In this document: positions 18,086 to 26,579 of the stretch, one piece after another
How the letters are laid out: each line of letters begins with the position of its first letter
Numbering within the stretch: position 1 is the first letter of the stretch
Assembly (NCBI GenBank): GCA_038238245.1
Contig: JBBRXX010000019.1
Location: forward strand, 21,927 to 85,926
Direction: 5' to 3'
Source of the DNA: DASQHW01 sp038238245
GTDB lineage: Bacteria; Actinomycetota; Acidimicrobiia; IMCC26256; PALSA-610
DNA length: 64,000 nt
Notes under the pieces: generated by a model
Told to the model about the DNA's origin: nothing
What the model saw: only the letters and a program-made list of their open reading frames with translations
Databases searched by the model: none
Translations under genes and position numbers: made by a program

Positions 18086-19117
18086 ATGCCCGACGGCCGC
18101 TCCGCCCGGACCATCAACGCGATGATCGAGGACGCGCGCAAGACTGCGCTCCTGCCGGAGACCCCTGCCTCGACGATGCAGATCGCCCCTGACCGCGCCT
18201 ATCGCCACGAGGCGATGCTCTACGCCGGCGACGACGGCTTCGTCGACGGCGTCGCGCGGTTCGTGCGCGCCGGAGTGACGGCGGGCGAGCCCGTGCTGGT
18301 CGTCGTGCAGGCCCGCAAGATCGCCATGCTGCGGGCGGCGCTCGGCGCCGACGCGGACGCGGTGCAGTTCGCCGACATGGCTGCCGTCGGCCAGAACCCG
18401 GCCCGCATCATCCCCGCGTGGCGCGAGTTCGTGGCCGGCCACGCCGGGGAAGCTCGTCGCATCCGAGGCGTCGGTGAACCGCTCTATGTCGAACGCAGCT
18501 CCGACGAGCGAAGTGAGTGCCACCTCCACGAGGCGCTGCTCAATGTCGCGCTGGCCGACGCGCCCTTGTCGTTGCTCTGCCCCTACGACACGGAAGCGCT
18601 GCCCGCGCCCGACATCGAGACCGCGATCGACAACCATCCGTTCCTCCACGCGGATGGGCGTGCGTGCGAGAACGCTCGCTTCGGTGCGCCGGTCGAGTGG
18701 TTCGGCGGCGACCTCCCCGAACCCACGGTCGCGACCGAGTCGGTCGAGTTCGATCTGTCACGGCTGTGGGTCGTCCGCAAGCTGATCGACGACCGGGCCG
18801 CGGCGTTCGGTTTCGACGAGGATCGCCGGCGCGAGGTCGTCCTCGCCGTGAGCGAGATCGTGACCAACAGCGTGCGCTACGGCGGTGGTCACGGCTCGCT
18901 GCGCTGCTGGATGGAGGACGCGCACTTCGTGTGCGAGGTCACCGACCGCGGGCAGATCCTGGAGCCGATGGTCGGGCGCGTCCGCCCGCTGCCGGGACAG
19001 ATCGGCGGCCACGGCATGTGGCTCGCGAACCAGCTCGCCGACCTCGTGCAGGTGCGCTCGAACGACCGGCGCACGGTCGTCCGGGTGCACATTTCCGGGT
19101 CGCGACTCACCTCCTAG
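18086..19117 (+). CDS. MEDS-domain / HATPase anti-sigma-type regulator
   Basis: About 343 residues in two parts. Residues roughly 30-190 form a MEDS sensory domain (RHEAMLYAGDDGFVDGVARFV, then DIETAIDNHPFL). Residues about 225-340 form an RsbW-like HATPase with N-box EIVTNSVRYG and G-box region GGHGMWLANQLAD. The family includes serine kinases that sequester or phosphorylate anti-anti-sigma factors. No histidine kinase H-box is present. The start is uncertain; ATGs at 18086, 18122 and 18176 are all possible. No sigma factor or antagonist gene is adjacent. Confidence 0.8.
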   Translation: MPDGRSARTINAMIEDARKTALLPETPASTMQIAPDRAYRHEAMLYAGDDGFVDGVARFVRAGVTAGEPVLVVVQARKIAMLRAALGADADAVQFADMAAVGQNPARIIPAWREFVAGHAGEARRIRGVGEPLYVERSSDERSECHLHEALLNVALADAPLSLLCPYDTEALPAPDIETAIDNHPFLHADGRACENARFGAPVEWFGGDLPEPTVATESVEFDLSRLWVVRKLIDDRAAAFGFDEDRRREVVLAVSEIVTNSVRYGGGHGSLRCWMEDAHFVCEVTDRGQILEPMVGRVRPLPGQIGGHGMWLANQLADLVQVRSNDRRTVVRVHISGSRLTS

Positions 19118-19118
19118 G

Positions 19119-19157
19119 GGCGCCTTCGGCGCGTCCGGGAGGATTCGCTGCTCCCGG
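19119..19157. terminator. Hairpin cluster between convergent genes
   Basis: Two stem-loops follow the regulator gene: GCGCC-TTC-GGCGC (19120-19132) and CCGGGAG / CTCCCGG (19135-19141, 19151-19157). They lie between convergent transcription units. No U-run follows, as is common in high-GC actinobacteria. Confidence 0.45.
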
Positions 19158-19204
19158 CGAGTGAGCTGCGCACCTTCCGGGCTGCTCCGCTCACCGCTTC
19201 ACGT

Positions 19205-20191
19205 TCAGCGGAGCGGGTGGGACTTGAAGAAGTTCCAGATCAGTTCGCTCGCGTTGATCTGCGTGGTGGTCTTGCCGAGGCGCGCAACCGGAATCGCGCC
19301 CGGCCACGTGTGTCCGCCGCCCTTGATGATGTAGAAGACCACGGCACTGCCGCCGGTGCATCCCGACCACGTGCGCCGGGTCACCTCCGTACCGACAGTC
19401 GTGTCCTCGTACGTGGACGCGCAATGATCGTGCGTGGCCCAGTCGGCCATGATGTCCGGCGCCGCGCGAACTTGCGCGCCACCGCAACAGCTCACTTTTC
19501 CACCGTGGAACGGCACGACCGGGTCACCGGTGCCCGCGAACACCATGATCGCAGTGGGCCCGGCCGCCGCACATGCCGGGCCGTACCAGCTCACCGTGAC
19601 CGGGCCGAACGCTGCGAACCGTTTGCTCAGACACGCGAGCGCAGTTGTCGTCGCGCCACCGTTCGACATGCCGGCCGAGAACACGCGCTTCTTGTCGACG
19701 CAGAGCGTTGCCTCGATGTGGTCGAGCAACGCGCCGACCATCTGGAGGTCGTTCTGCAGGCCCGGTTCGCCCGCGAAGTTGAAGTGTCGACCGGTCGTGC
19801 CCTGGCCGTCCGGCGCGACGATGAGGAAGTCGTCGCGTTCGGCGAGCGGTTTGAAGTTGCCGTAGATCATCTGTTGCACGGCGCCGGAGCCGAATCCGTG
19901 GAAGTTGAAGACGACAGGAACCCGTGTACGGCCGTGGTAGCTGCGCGGCACGTACAACTGGTAGGTGCGCGTTTGCCCTTGAAACGTCAAGGTTTGCGCG
20001 AACTGCCCGGCCGCATGCGGTTTCGCGCACGGCGCCGCCGCGGCCGTCGTCGGCTTCGACGCGCTGGACGTGGTCGTCGAGTTGGCCGGGACCGAGGACG
20101 TCGGCGCGGCGGGTCCGTGGGACGAGCTTCCGCAGGCGGCCGCGCCGAGCGTGAGTGCCAGCACGCCGCAGACGAGACGGGGGCGGTGCAT
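19205..20191 (-). CDS. PHB-depolymerase-like lipoprotein esterase (LpqC type)
   Basis: A 328-residue alpha/beta hydrolase with a lipoprotein signal: the lipobox LGAAAC places the lipidated Cys at residue 20. A Ser/Thr/Pro/Ala-rich linker (about 25-55) follows. The catalytic elbow is SAGMSNGGATT, and FNFHGFGSG gives the oxyanion hole. The late His lies in IKGGGHTWPG. This matches the LpqC/polyhydroxybutyrate depolymerase (feruloyl esterase-like) family, so an extracytoplasmic esterase is expected. It starts one base into the histidine-kinase stop (TGATG), so it is coupled to the two-component system and may be made with it. Confidence 0.87.
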   Translation of the reverse strand: MHRPRLVCGVLALTLGAAACGSSSHGPAAPTSSVPANSTTTSSASKPTTAAAAPCAKPHAAGQFAQTLTFQGQTRTYQLYVPRSYHGRTRVPVVFNFHGFGSGAVQQMIYGNFKPLAERDDFLIVAPDGQGTTGRHFNFAGEPGLQNDLQMVGALLDHIEATLCVDKKRVFSAGMSNGGATTTALACLSKRFAAFGPVTVSWYGPACAAAGPTAIMVFAGTGDPVVPFHGGKVSCCGGAQVRAAPDIMADWATHDHCASTYEDTTVGTEVTRRTWSGCTGGSAVVFYIIKGGGHTWPGAIPVARLGKTTTQINASELIWNFFKSHPLR

Positions 20192-21600
20192 CAGACCAAC
20201 TGGGCCACGTTGCTCGGGAGCGACACGACGAACTGGCTGCCACCGTCGCTCGCCCCGTCGACCCACGCGCGGCCCCCCATCCTTGCCGCGAGCTCACGGA
20301 CGATCGCGAGTCCGAGGCCGGTGCCCACGGCGCGGCCGGGCTTGTCGCGGACGGTGTAGAGGCGCTCGAACACGAGTCCAAGCTTGTCACGGGGGATGCC
20401 CGGACCGTCGTCGGTCACCACCACGGCGACGAAACCCGGCCCGTGTGGCGCGACGTACACCTCGACGTTGCTCTCCGCGTACTTCAACGCATTCTCGACG
20501 AGGTTCGCGACGATCTGTGCGAGTCGCTCGGGGTCGAGATCCACCGGCAGCGGCGTTCCCGGCACGACCGAGAGATGTACGCCGAGCTCGTGGGCCTTCG
20601 GCGCGAACGCCTCCGCCGCGTCACGCACCACTTCGGTGGCGTCGCAGGGGCGCGCGTTGAGCGAGAACTGGTGGCTGTCGAGGCGCGAGAGGTCGAGCAG
20701 ATCGCGCACCAACCGTTCCAGCCGGCGCGCCTCGGCACCGATCACCGCCGCCGCGCGTTTGCGGTCGTCGGGGTCGGCGTCGTCGAGCGTCCCGTCGGCG
20801 AGCGCTTCGGCATACCCCCGGATCGACGTGAGCGGAGTTCGGAGGTCGTGCGAGATCGACAACAGGAACGCCCGCTCGCTGCCGCGTGCGTGCTCCAGCT
20901 GGGCGGCCATGTCGTTGAGCGTGCCGGCCAGCGCCGCGAGCTCGTCGTCGGTGGAAGACGCCACATCGGTGCGCGCCGAGAGGTCGCCGGTCGCGAGCTT
21001 GCGCGCCGCGCGTTCGATCTCGCCGATCGGCCGGGTGAGCCGGCGCGCCAACCACGCCGCCACGGCGAATGCCAACCCGAGCACGACGAGCCCGGCGAGG
21101 AGCAACAGCGGGAACAGCTTGCGGAGCACCGACATGTCGACGGTGTCGGTCGCGACGACCACGTATCGCCCGCCCCGGGGCGCGGCCGCATCCGTCGGCA
21201 CCGCGAGGTAGACGATGCTGCCGAGGCGCCCGCTCACCTGCTCGCCCGCGTTGAGGCGGTCGGGGTGGATGTCGGACGGAGTGAGCGGCTCGGGGAGACC
21301 GGCCGCGGCCGAAAGCCCCGTGTCGGCGACGGCGCCGTTCGGCTGCACGCGGACGACCCGGATGTCGGTGAGCCGGAGCGCGAGCTGCAGCCGTTGCCGG
21401 GGGAGTGCGGCGACGCTGGTGTCCTGTGCATAGTCGCGCAGCTCCGTGGCCCGCTTCTGCAAGGTCGTCAGCGCGTTGTTCTGCAGGGCGCGCCGCACGA
21501 GCCCGTACGTCGCGACGTAGGAGAGCCCGAGCACCCCGAACGCGACGACGAGCATCGCGACGACGAGGCGTGTCCGCAGGGAGATGTGAGTGCGCGTCAC
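20191..21600 (-). CDS. Sensor histidine kinase (HAMP-HisKA-HATPase)
   Basis: A 469-residue membrane sensor. The first transmembrane segment is at about 12-32, followed by a periplasmic domain of about 130 residues and a second transmembrane segment at about 165-190 (LFPLLLLAGLVVLGLAF). A HAMP domain leads to the HisKA box SHDLRTPLTSIRG with phospho-acceptor His251. N-box (LVENALKYA), G1 (DDGPGIP) and G2 (GTGLGLAIV) motifs are complete. GTG start. It lies 35 bases after its response regulator gene and overlaps the lipoprotein esterase gene. The signal is unknown. Confidence 0.92.
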   Translation of the reverse strand: MTRTHISLRTRLVVAMLVVAFGVLGLSYVATYGLVRRALQNNALTTLQKRATELRDYAQDTSVAALPRQRLQLALRLTDIRVVRVQPNGAVADTGLSAAAGLPEPLTPSDIHPDRLNAGEQVSGRLGSIVYLAVPTDAAAPRGGRYVVVATDTVDMSVLRKLFPLLLLAGLVVLGLAFAVAAWLARRLTRPIGEIERAARKLATGDLSARTDVASSTDDELAALAGTLNDMAAQLEHARGSERAFLLSISHDLRTPLTSIRGYAEALADGTLDDADPDDRKRAAAVIGAEARRLERLVRDLLDLSRLDSHQFSLNARPCDATEVVRDAAEAFAPKAHELGVHLSVVPGTPLPVDLDPERLAQIVANLVENALKYAESNVEVYVAPHGPGFVAVVVTDDGPGIPRDKLGLVFERLYTVRDKPGRAVGTGLGLAIVRELAARMGGRAWVDGASDGGSQFVVSLPSNVAQLV

Positions 21601-21635
21601 GTCGTCACGCGATCACCGTGTCGTTTGGCATCGTG

Positions 21636-22310
21636 TCATTTGGCGTCGAGCCGGTAACCGACGCCTCGAACGGTCGCGATGCGAACACCCGCGTCGACCT
21701 TCTTGCGTACCTGCGCGATGTGCACGTCCACGGTTCGGATGTCCCCGAACCAGTCGTAGCCCCACACCCCGTCGAGAATCTGTTGACGGCTCAGCGCCCG
21801 GCCCGACCGGTCGGCAAGGAAGCGCAGGAGGTCGAACTCCTTGGTCGTGAACGCGACCGGCTCGCCGTCGACGCGCACCTCGCGGCGCCCGGCGTCGATG
21901 GCGACGTTGCCGACCTGGACGATCTCGGCCGCCGCCGGGCCGCCTTCGGCGCGGCGCAGCACGGCCTTCACCCGCGCCACGAGCTCCGCCGGTGAGAACG
22001 GCTTCGTCACATAGTCGTCGGCACCGAGCTCGAGACCGAGCACGCGGTCGACCTCGGTGTCGCGGGCGGTGAGGAAGATCACCGGCATCGTCGAGGTCGC
22101 GCGGAGCCGGCGGCACACCTCGAGGCCGTCGATGTCGGGCAGGCCGACGTCGAGCACGACGAGGCGGGGCCGGTGATCTTCGACCGCCCGGAGGCCGTCC
22201 TCGCCGTTGCCGGCCTTCACGACCCGGTATCCGTCGCGGCGGAGGTACAGCTCCACCAGGTCGGCGATGTTCGGCTCGTCGTCGACGACGAGGATGGTCC
22301 CGCGTTCCAT
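21636..22310 (-). CDS. OmpR/PhoB-family response regulator
   Basis: A 224-residue DNA-binding regulator. The receiver domain has the acidic pair DDE (10-12), phospho-acceptor Asp54 (VVLDVGLPDIDG), a Thr in LTAR and Lys in VTKPFSPAEL. The C-terminal winged helix (about 128-222) ends with TVDVHIAQVRKKV and IATVRGVGYRL. A GAAGGAG precedes the ATG. It is the first gene of the operon with the sensor kinase and the LpqC-like lipoprotein. Confidence 0.94.
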   Translation of the reverse strand: MERGTILVVDDEPNIADLVELYLRRDGYRVVKAGNGEDGLRAVEDHRPRLVVLDVGLPDIDGLEVCRRLRATSTMPVIFLTARDTEVDRVLGLELGADDYVTKPFSPAELVARVKAVLRRAEGGPAAAEIVQVGNVAIDAGRREVRVDGEPVAFTTKEFDLLRFLADRSGRALSRQQILDGVWGYDWFGDIRTVDVHIAQVRKKVDAGVRIATVRGVGYRLDAK

Positions 22311-22400
22311 GCTCCTTCATCGTCGCACCCGGCGACCCGGAGAGCATGAACCCTTTGTGAGGGAACCGTGAAGCCGGCGGCGAAACGGGCTGCTGAGCGG

Positions 22401-23576
22401 TTACTGGAGCCGGTTCGCACGGGCGATCCCGCCGAACCAGTTCGCGCTGGGCTTGGGTGCGCGGGCGAACGTCTGGCGGTCGACCGAGATCAAGCCGAAT
22501 TTCGGCCCGTAGCCGAGGGCCCACTCGAAATTGTCGAGGAGCGACCAGTAGAAGTAGCCGCGGACGTCGATGCCGTCCTCGAGACAGCGACCGACGCCCT
22601 CGAGCGCGTCGTGCACGTACGCGATGCGGCGGTCGTCGTCGTCGTGGCCGAGGCCGTTCTCGGTCACGTACAACGGTGTTTGCGCGATGTCGGCCGCATG
22701 ACGCACCGCCACCTCGAGCGCTTGGGGCCAGAACTCGTAGCCCATCGACGCCACGACCTCCACGCCTTCCTCGGGCCCCAGGGGCCGGCCACGCTCGTCG
22801 AGACGAGTGCGGGAATACGCCTGCACACCGAGGAAGTCGTCGCCTTTCGCGCACTCGAGGAACTGCCCCTCGTGCATGTGGCGTGTCCGGTCCAGTGCCT
22901 CCTCGGCGCCCGCGGGTGCCCACCAGTCTCCCATGGCGACGCACAAGCCGACCGGGAAGTCGCCGGGACCGGACTTCAACACGTCATACGAACGACGGTG
23001 CGCGGCCTTCAGGTGCTCGTTCACCCTCGCGAACGCGTCGAGGTCGCGCCGGCCGGGCGGAAAGACCCCGACGACGTAGCCCATCAGCGACACGATGTTC
23101 GGTTCGTTGATCGTGCAGCCCATCGCGATGAGATCACCGAGGTGGGCGACGGCCCGCTCGCAGTACCGCGCGAAGCGATCGACGACCTCGTCCGACTCCC
23201 AGCCGCCGAGCGCGGCCATCCAGCGCGGGGTCGAGAAGTGGTGGAACGTCACCACCGGTCGCACGCCTTGCTGGTGGCACTCGGCGATGACGCGCCGGTA
23301 GTAGTCGAGCGCGGCGCGCGAGAACTCGCCGTCCTCGGGCTCGATGCGCGACCACTCGATCGAGAAGCGATAGGCGCCGAGACCGAGCTCGCGCACGAGG
23401 CCGATGTCCTCCGCGTAGCGGTGGTAGCTGTCGCAACAGTCGCCCGACGGCTCGATGCAGGGCGTGCCGGGCTGGTGCTCGAACGCCCACCAGTCGTTGT
23501 TCCAGTTGCCGCCTTCGATCTGGTGCGAGGCCGCGGCTGCGCCCCACACGAAGTCTTCGGGGAAGGTCACCGTCAT
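22401..23576 (-). CDS. GH1 beta-glucosidase
   Basis: A 391-residue glycoside hydrolase family 1 enzyme. The acid/base Glu158 is in TINEPN and the nucleophile Glu306 in YVTENGLG. N-terminal FPEDFVWGAAAASHQIEGG and the C-terminal GYFYWSLLDNFEWALGYGPKFGL are family signatures. It is somewhat shorter than the usual 440-470 residues. It has no signal peptide, so it is cytoplasmic. A TACGCT box lies eight bases before the ATG. It is divergent from trpC across a large palindrome that may be a regulator site. No sugar transporter or LacI gene is adjacent. Confidence 0.93.
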   Translation of the reverse strand: MTVTFPEDFVWGAAAASHQIEGGNWNNDWWAFEHQPGTPCIEPSGDCCDSYHRYAEDIGLVRELGLGAYRFSIEWSRIEPEDGEFSRAALDYYRRVIAECHQQGVRPVVTFHHFSTPRWMAALGGWESDEVVDRFARYCERAVAHLGDLIAMGCTINEPNIVSLMGYVVGVFPPGRRDLDAFARVNEHLKAAHRRSYDVLKSGPGDFPVGLCVAMGDWWAPAGAEEALDRTRHMHEGQFLECAKGDDFLGVQAYSRTRLDERGRPLGPEEGVEVVASMGYEFWPQALEVAVRHAADIAQTPLYVTENGLGHDDDDRRIAYVHDALEGVGRCLEDGIDVRGYFYWSLLDNFEWALGYGPKFGLISVDRQTFARAPKPSANWFGGIARANRLQ

Positions 23577-23597
23577 GGGGCGGGAGCGTAGAGCCAA

Positions 23598-23679
23598 GTG
23601 CGCCCCCCTTGTTTGCAACGAAACGGCCCGGGGCGGGCCGTTTCGTTGCAAACGCAAACGCGGGGCGCACCCGTAGACT
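23598..23679. promoter_or_regulatory. Nested palindrome and divergent promoters between bgl and trpC
   Basis: A perfect 20-bp inverted repeat (23611-23630 and 23634-23653, spacer GGG) begins GTTTGCAACGAAAC. It is enclosed by a 9-bp repeat GTGCGCCCC / GGGGCGCAC (23598-23606, 23662-23670). On each side TTGCAA is followed 22 bases later by a -10-like box: TAGACT (23674-23679) toward trpC and TACGCT (23590-23585) toward the beta-glucosidase. Because the flanking genes diverge, a terminator is unlikely and a shared operator is more plausible. Confidence 0.6.
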
Positions 23680-23688
23680 CCGCAGCGC

Positions 23689-24492
23689 TTGACCGTCCTG
23701 GACGAGATCCTCGCCACGAAGATCGACGAGGTCACGCTGCTGCGGCAGCCGCAGACGCGCGACCTGCTGCACCAGCGCGCGATCGACGCGCCCCGTGCCC
23801 GGGACTTCGCGGGCGCCCTCCGCCGCGACGACGGCGCGCTCGCGGTGATCGGTGAGCTGAAGCGCCGCTCGCCGTCCAAGGGCGACCTCGCCCCCGACCT
23901 CGAGCCCGGGACGACGGCCAAGGCCTACGAGGCCGGCGGGGCGGCTGCGCTGTCGGTGCTCACCGACCGTCCGTACTTCGGCGGCTCGGTTGCCGACATG
24001 CAGGTTGCCCGCGACGCCACCGGGCTCCCCGTGCTCCGCAAGGACTTCACGATCGACGAGATCCAGATCTACGAGGCACGTGCCATCGGCGCTGACGCCG
24101 TGCTGTTGATCTGCGCGGCGTTGCCCGACGATGCGCTCCTCGCGGATCTGCAGGCCCTCGCCCGGGAATTGGGGATGGCGGCGCTCGTCGAGACCCACGA
24201 TGCCGCGGAGATCGACCGTGCGTTGGGCGCGGCGGCCGAGATCGTCGGCGTGAACAGTCGTGACCTCGCCACGTTCTCGGAGGATCTCGACGTCGCCGGC
24301 GCACTGGCATCGCGCCTGCCGGCCGGCGTGATCGCGGTCGCCGAGAGCGCGATCCGCTCGGCTGACGACGCCCGCCGGATGGCCGACGCCGGCTTCGACG
24401 CGGTGCTCGTCGGCGAGGCGCTCGTTCGTGCCGACGACCCGACCGGGCTCGTCCGCGACCTCGCGGCCGCCCGCGTGACGCGGAGGAAGTAA
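23689..24492 (+). CDS. trpC: Indole-3-glycerol-phosphate synthase TrpC
   Basis: A 267-residue (beta/alpha)8 barrel closing the indole ring. GELKRRSPSKGDLAP, LRKDFTIDEIQIYEA, VGVNSRDLATF and AESAIRS carry the catalytic Lys, Glu and Asn positions of the family. The TTG start lies nine bases after TAGACT and has no Shine-Dalgarno sequence, so a leaderless or near-leaderless message is inferred. It is the first gene of trpC-trpB2-trpF-trpB1-trpA. trpD and trpG are not in the window. Confidence 0.94.
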   Translation: MTVLDEILATKIDEVTLLRQPQTRDLLHQRAIDAPRARDFAGALRRDDGALAVIGELKRRSPSKGDLAPDLEPGTTAKAYEAGGAAALSVLTDRPYFGGSVADMQVARDATGLPVLRKDFTIDEIQIYEARAIGADAVLLICAALPDDALLADLQALARELGMAALVETHDAAEIDRALGAAAEIVGVNSRDLATFSEDLDVAGALASRLPAGVIAVAESAIRSADDARRMADAGFDAVLVGEALVRADDPTGLVRDLAAARVTRRK

Positions 24493-24541
24493 TCGTGCCG
24501 CTGGAGCCGAGGCACGGCGTCGTAGCGAAGGAGCCAGGGTG

Positions 24542-25804
24542 ATGACCGACGCGACTCGTTTCGAGCTGCTGCAGGATCGCATTCCGTCGGCGTGGTACAA
24601 CGCGCTGCCCGACATGCCGGAGCCCTTGCTGCCGCCGCTTCATCCGGCGACGAAGCAGCCCGTCGGTCCGGACGACCTGGCGCCCCTGTTCCCGATGGCG
24701 TTGATCGAACAGGAGATGACCCAGGCGCCGACCGTCGACATCCCGGGCGCGGTGATCGACATCCTGCGCTTGTGGCGGCCGACGCCGCTGGTGCGCGCCC
24801 GCCGGCTCGAGGAAGCGCTCGGCACCCCCGCGCGCATCTACTTCAAGGACGAGTCCGTGTCACCGGCCGGTTCGCACAAGCCGAACACCGCGGTCGCGCA
24901 GGCGTACTACAACCAACAGGACGGCACGCGCCGGCTGGCGACAGAGACGGGCGCCGGGCAGTGGGGGAGCGCGCTCGCATTCGCCTGCGCGCAGTTCGAC
25001 CTGGAATGCAAGGTGTACATGGTGCGCGCGTCGTACCAGCAGAAGCCGTACCGGCGCGTCCTCATGGAGGCGTGGGGCGCCGAGGTCGTGCCGTCGCCCG
25101 TCGACCAACCTGATCACCCCGGTTCGTTGGGGGCCGCAATCAGTGATGCAGTGCGCGACGCGGCGACCCGCGACGACTCGCACTACTCGCTCGGCTCGGT
25201 GCTGAACCACGTGCTGTTGCACCAAACGGTGATCGGCCTCGAAGCCAAGGAACAGCTCGCGCTCGCGGGCGAGGACCGTCCCGATGTCGTCATCGGCTGC
25301 GTCGGCGGCGGTTCGAACTACGGCGGCATCGCGTTGCCGTTCATGACCGATCACAGTGTGCGGCTCCTCGCGGTCGAGCCGTCCTCGTGCCCGACGCTCA
25401 CGAAAGGCGCGTTCGAATATGACTTCGGGGACACCGCCGGGATGACACCGTTGCTGCAGATGTTCACGCTCGGGCACGACTTCGTGCCTCCGTCGATTCA
25501 CGCCGGAGGGCTGCGCTATCACGGTGATTCGCCGATCATCTCGGCGCTGGTGAAGCACGGGCGGATGGAGGCGGTGGCATACCCGCAGGGCAAGACCTTC
25601 GAGGCGGCGGTGCAGTTCGCGCGTGCGGAAGGAAAGATCCCCGCGCCCGAGACCGGGCACGCGATCCGGGCGGTGATCGACGAGGCGTTGGCGGCCAAGG
25701 AGGCCGGGGAGGCGCGTGTGATCCTGTTCAACTACTCGGGGCACGGGTTCCTTGATCTCCAGGCCTACGACGACTTCAATCACGGCCGGCTCATCGATGC
25801 CTGA
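24542..25804 (+). CDS. trpB2: TrpB2-type tryptophan synthase beta chain
   Basis: A 420-residue PLP enzyme of the TrpB2 subfamily, which is longer and diverged from canonical TrpB. The PLP lysine is Lys113 in AGSHKPNTA. The phosphate-binding loop is CVGGGSNYGG, and ETGAGQWGSAL replaces the ETGAGQHG of TrpB1. TrpB2 proteins condense indole or related acceptors with serine but pair poorly with TrpA. AAGGAG lies eight bases before the ATG at 24542; a GTG at 24539 is also in frame. It sits between trpC and trpF. Confidence 0.9.
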   Translation: MTDATRFELLQDRIPSAWYNALPDMPEPLLPPLHPATKQPVGPDDLAPLFPMALIEQEMTQAPTVDIPGAVIDILRLWRPTPLVRARRLEEALGTPARIYFKDESVSPAGSHKPNTAVAQAYYNQQDGTRRLATETGAGQWGSALAFACAQFDLECKVYMVRASYQQKPYRRVLMEAWGAEVVPSPVDQPDHPGSLGAAISDAVRDAATRDDSHYSLGSVLNHVLLHQTVIGLEAKEQLALAGEDRPDVVIGCVGGGSNYGGIALPFMTDHSVRLLAVEPSSCPTLTKGAFEYDFGDTAGMTPLLQMFTLGHDFVPPSIHAGGLRYHGDSPIISALVKHGRMEAVAYPQGKTFEAAVQFARAEGKIPAPETGHAIRAVIDEALAAKEAGEARVILFNYSGHGFLDLQAYDDFNHGRLIDA

Positions 25805-25819
25805 GGCATCAGGTTCACC

Positions 25820-26509
25820 GTGTTCGTGAAGATCTGCGGGATCACGAACGAAGACGACGCGCTGCTCGCCACCGCGCTCGACGCCGACGCGCTCGGGTTC
25901 GTGTTCGCGCCGAGCGGACGTCAGGTGCACCCGGAGACCGTCCGCGACATCGCGAAGCGACTCCCGCGCGAGGTGCACACCGTCGGCGTGTTCCGCAATG
26001 AGCGTCCCGAGCGGATCGTGGAGATCGTCGGGCGCACCGGCCTGCACGGTGTGCAGTTGCACGGTTCCGAACCCGCGTCCGAGGTGGCATGGGTGCGGGA
26101 ACGCGTGCAGTTCGTGATCCAGGCGTTCGCCGCCGGTGATCCTGCGCTCGCGGATGCCGCCAAGAGCGCGGCCGACGTCATCCTCGTCGATTCGCCCGGC
26201 CCCGGTTCGGGCAAGGTGTTCGACTGGCGTCTCGCGGAGGGTGCGCCGAGCGGTATTCGCCTGTTGCTCGCGGGCGGGCTCACGCCGGCGAACGTCGGTG
26301 AGGCGATCCGGCTCGTGCGACCGTGGGGTGTTGACGTGTCGACCGGTGTCGAGGAGAAACCGGGCCGCAAGGACGCGCAGAAGCTGCGGGAGTTCGTCAT
26401 CGCCGCGCGTGCCGCGGGCGAAGCGATCGCCGACCGGCCGATCGATCTGACGCAGCCCGACGAAATCGGGGGCGTGACGAGACCATGGGACTGGCAACTC
26501 GACGAATAG
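25820..26509 (+). CDS. trpF: Phosphoribosylanthranilate isomerase TrpF
   Basis: A 229-residue barrel isomerising PRA to CdRP. The N-terminal VKICGITNEDDA carries the catalytic Cys, and the later ILVDSPGPGSGKVFDW carries the catalytic Asp. LLAGGLTPANV and DVSTGVEEKPGRKD complete the phosphate site. GTG start. About 25 C-terminal residues (IDLTQPDEIGGVTRPWDWQL) extend beyond the usual end. Having a true TrpF distinguishes this operon from actinobacteria relying on PriA. Confidence 0.93.
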   Translation: MFVKICGITNEDDALLATALDADALGFVFAPSGRQVHPETVRDIAKRLPREVHTVGVFRNERPERIVEIVGRTGLHGVQLHGSEPASEVAWVRERVQFVIQAFAAGDPALADAAKSAADVILVDSPGPGSGKVFDWRLAEGAPSGIRLLLAGGLTPANVGEAIRLVRPWGVDVSTGVEEKPGRKDAQKLREFVIAARAAGEAIADRPIDLTQPDEIGGVTRPWDWQLDE

Positions 26510-26522
26510 TTCCAGCGGGTCG

Positions 26523-26573
26523 TTGGGCGTGCGTGGAGCTCGAAAATCGAGCTCCACACACGCCCAATAAGAT
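26523..26573. promoter_or_regulatory. 21-bp hairpin and promoter between trpF and trpB1
   Basis: Arms 26523-26543 and 26547-26567 form a 21-bp stem with one mismatch and an AAA loop; the core is GGAGCTCGA-AAA-TCGAGCTCC. TAAGAT (26568-26573) follows at once, with six bases to the trpB1 ATG. The hairpin could be an intra-operon terminator, or the duplex a repressor site over an internal leaderless promoter. Confidence 0.6.
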
Positions 26574-26579
26574 CTCCGG

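Noticed and set aside
19217..20359. 380-codon plus-strand ORF opposite the lipoprotein esterase
   Set aside because: The minus strand has a complete lipobox and catalytic motifs; the plus frame is a shadow.
23611..23653. Long palindrome as a transcription terminator
   Set aside because: It lies between two divergent genes at their 5' ends, where no transcript needs ending; an operator is a better reading.
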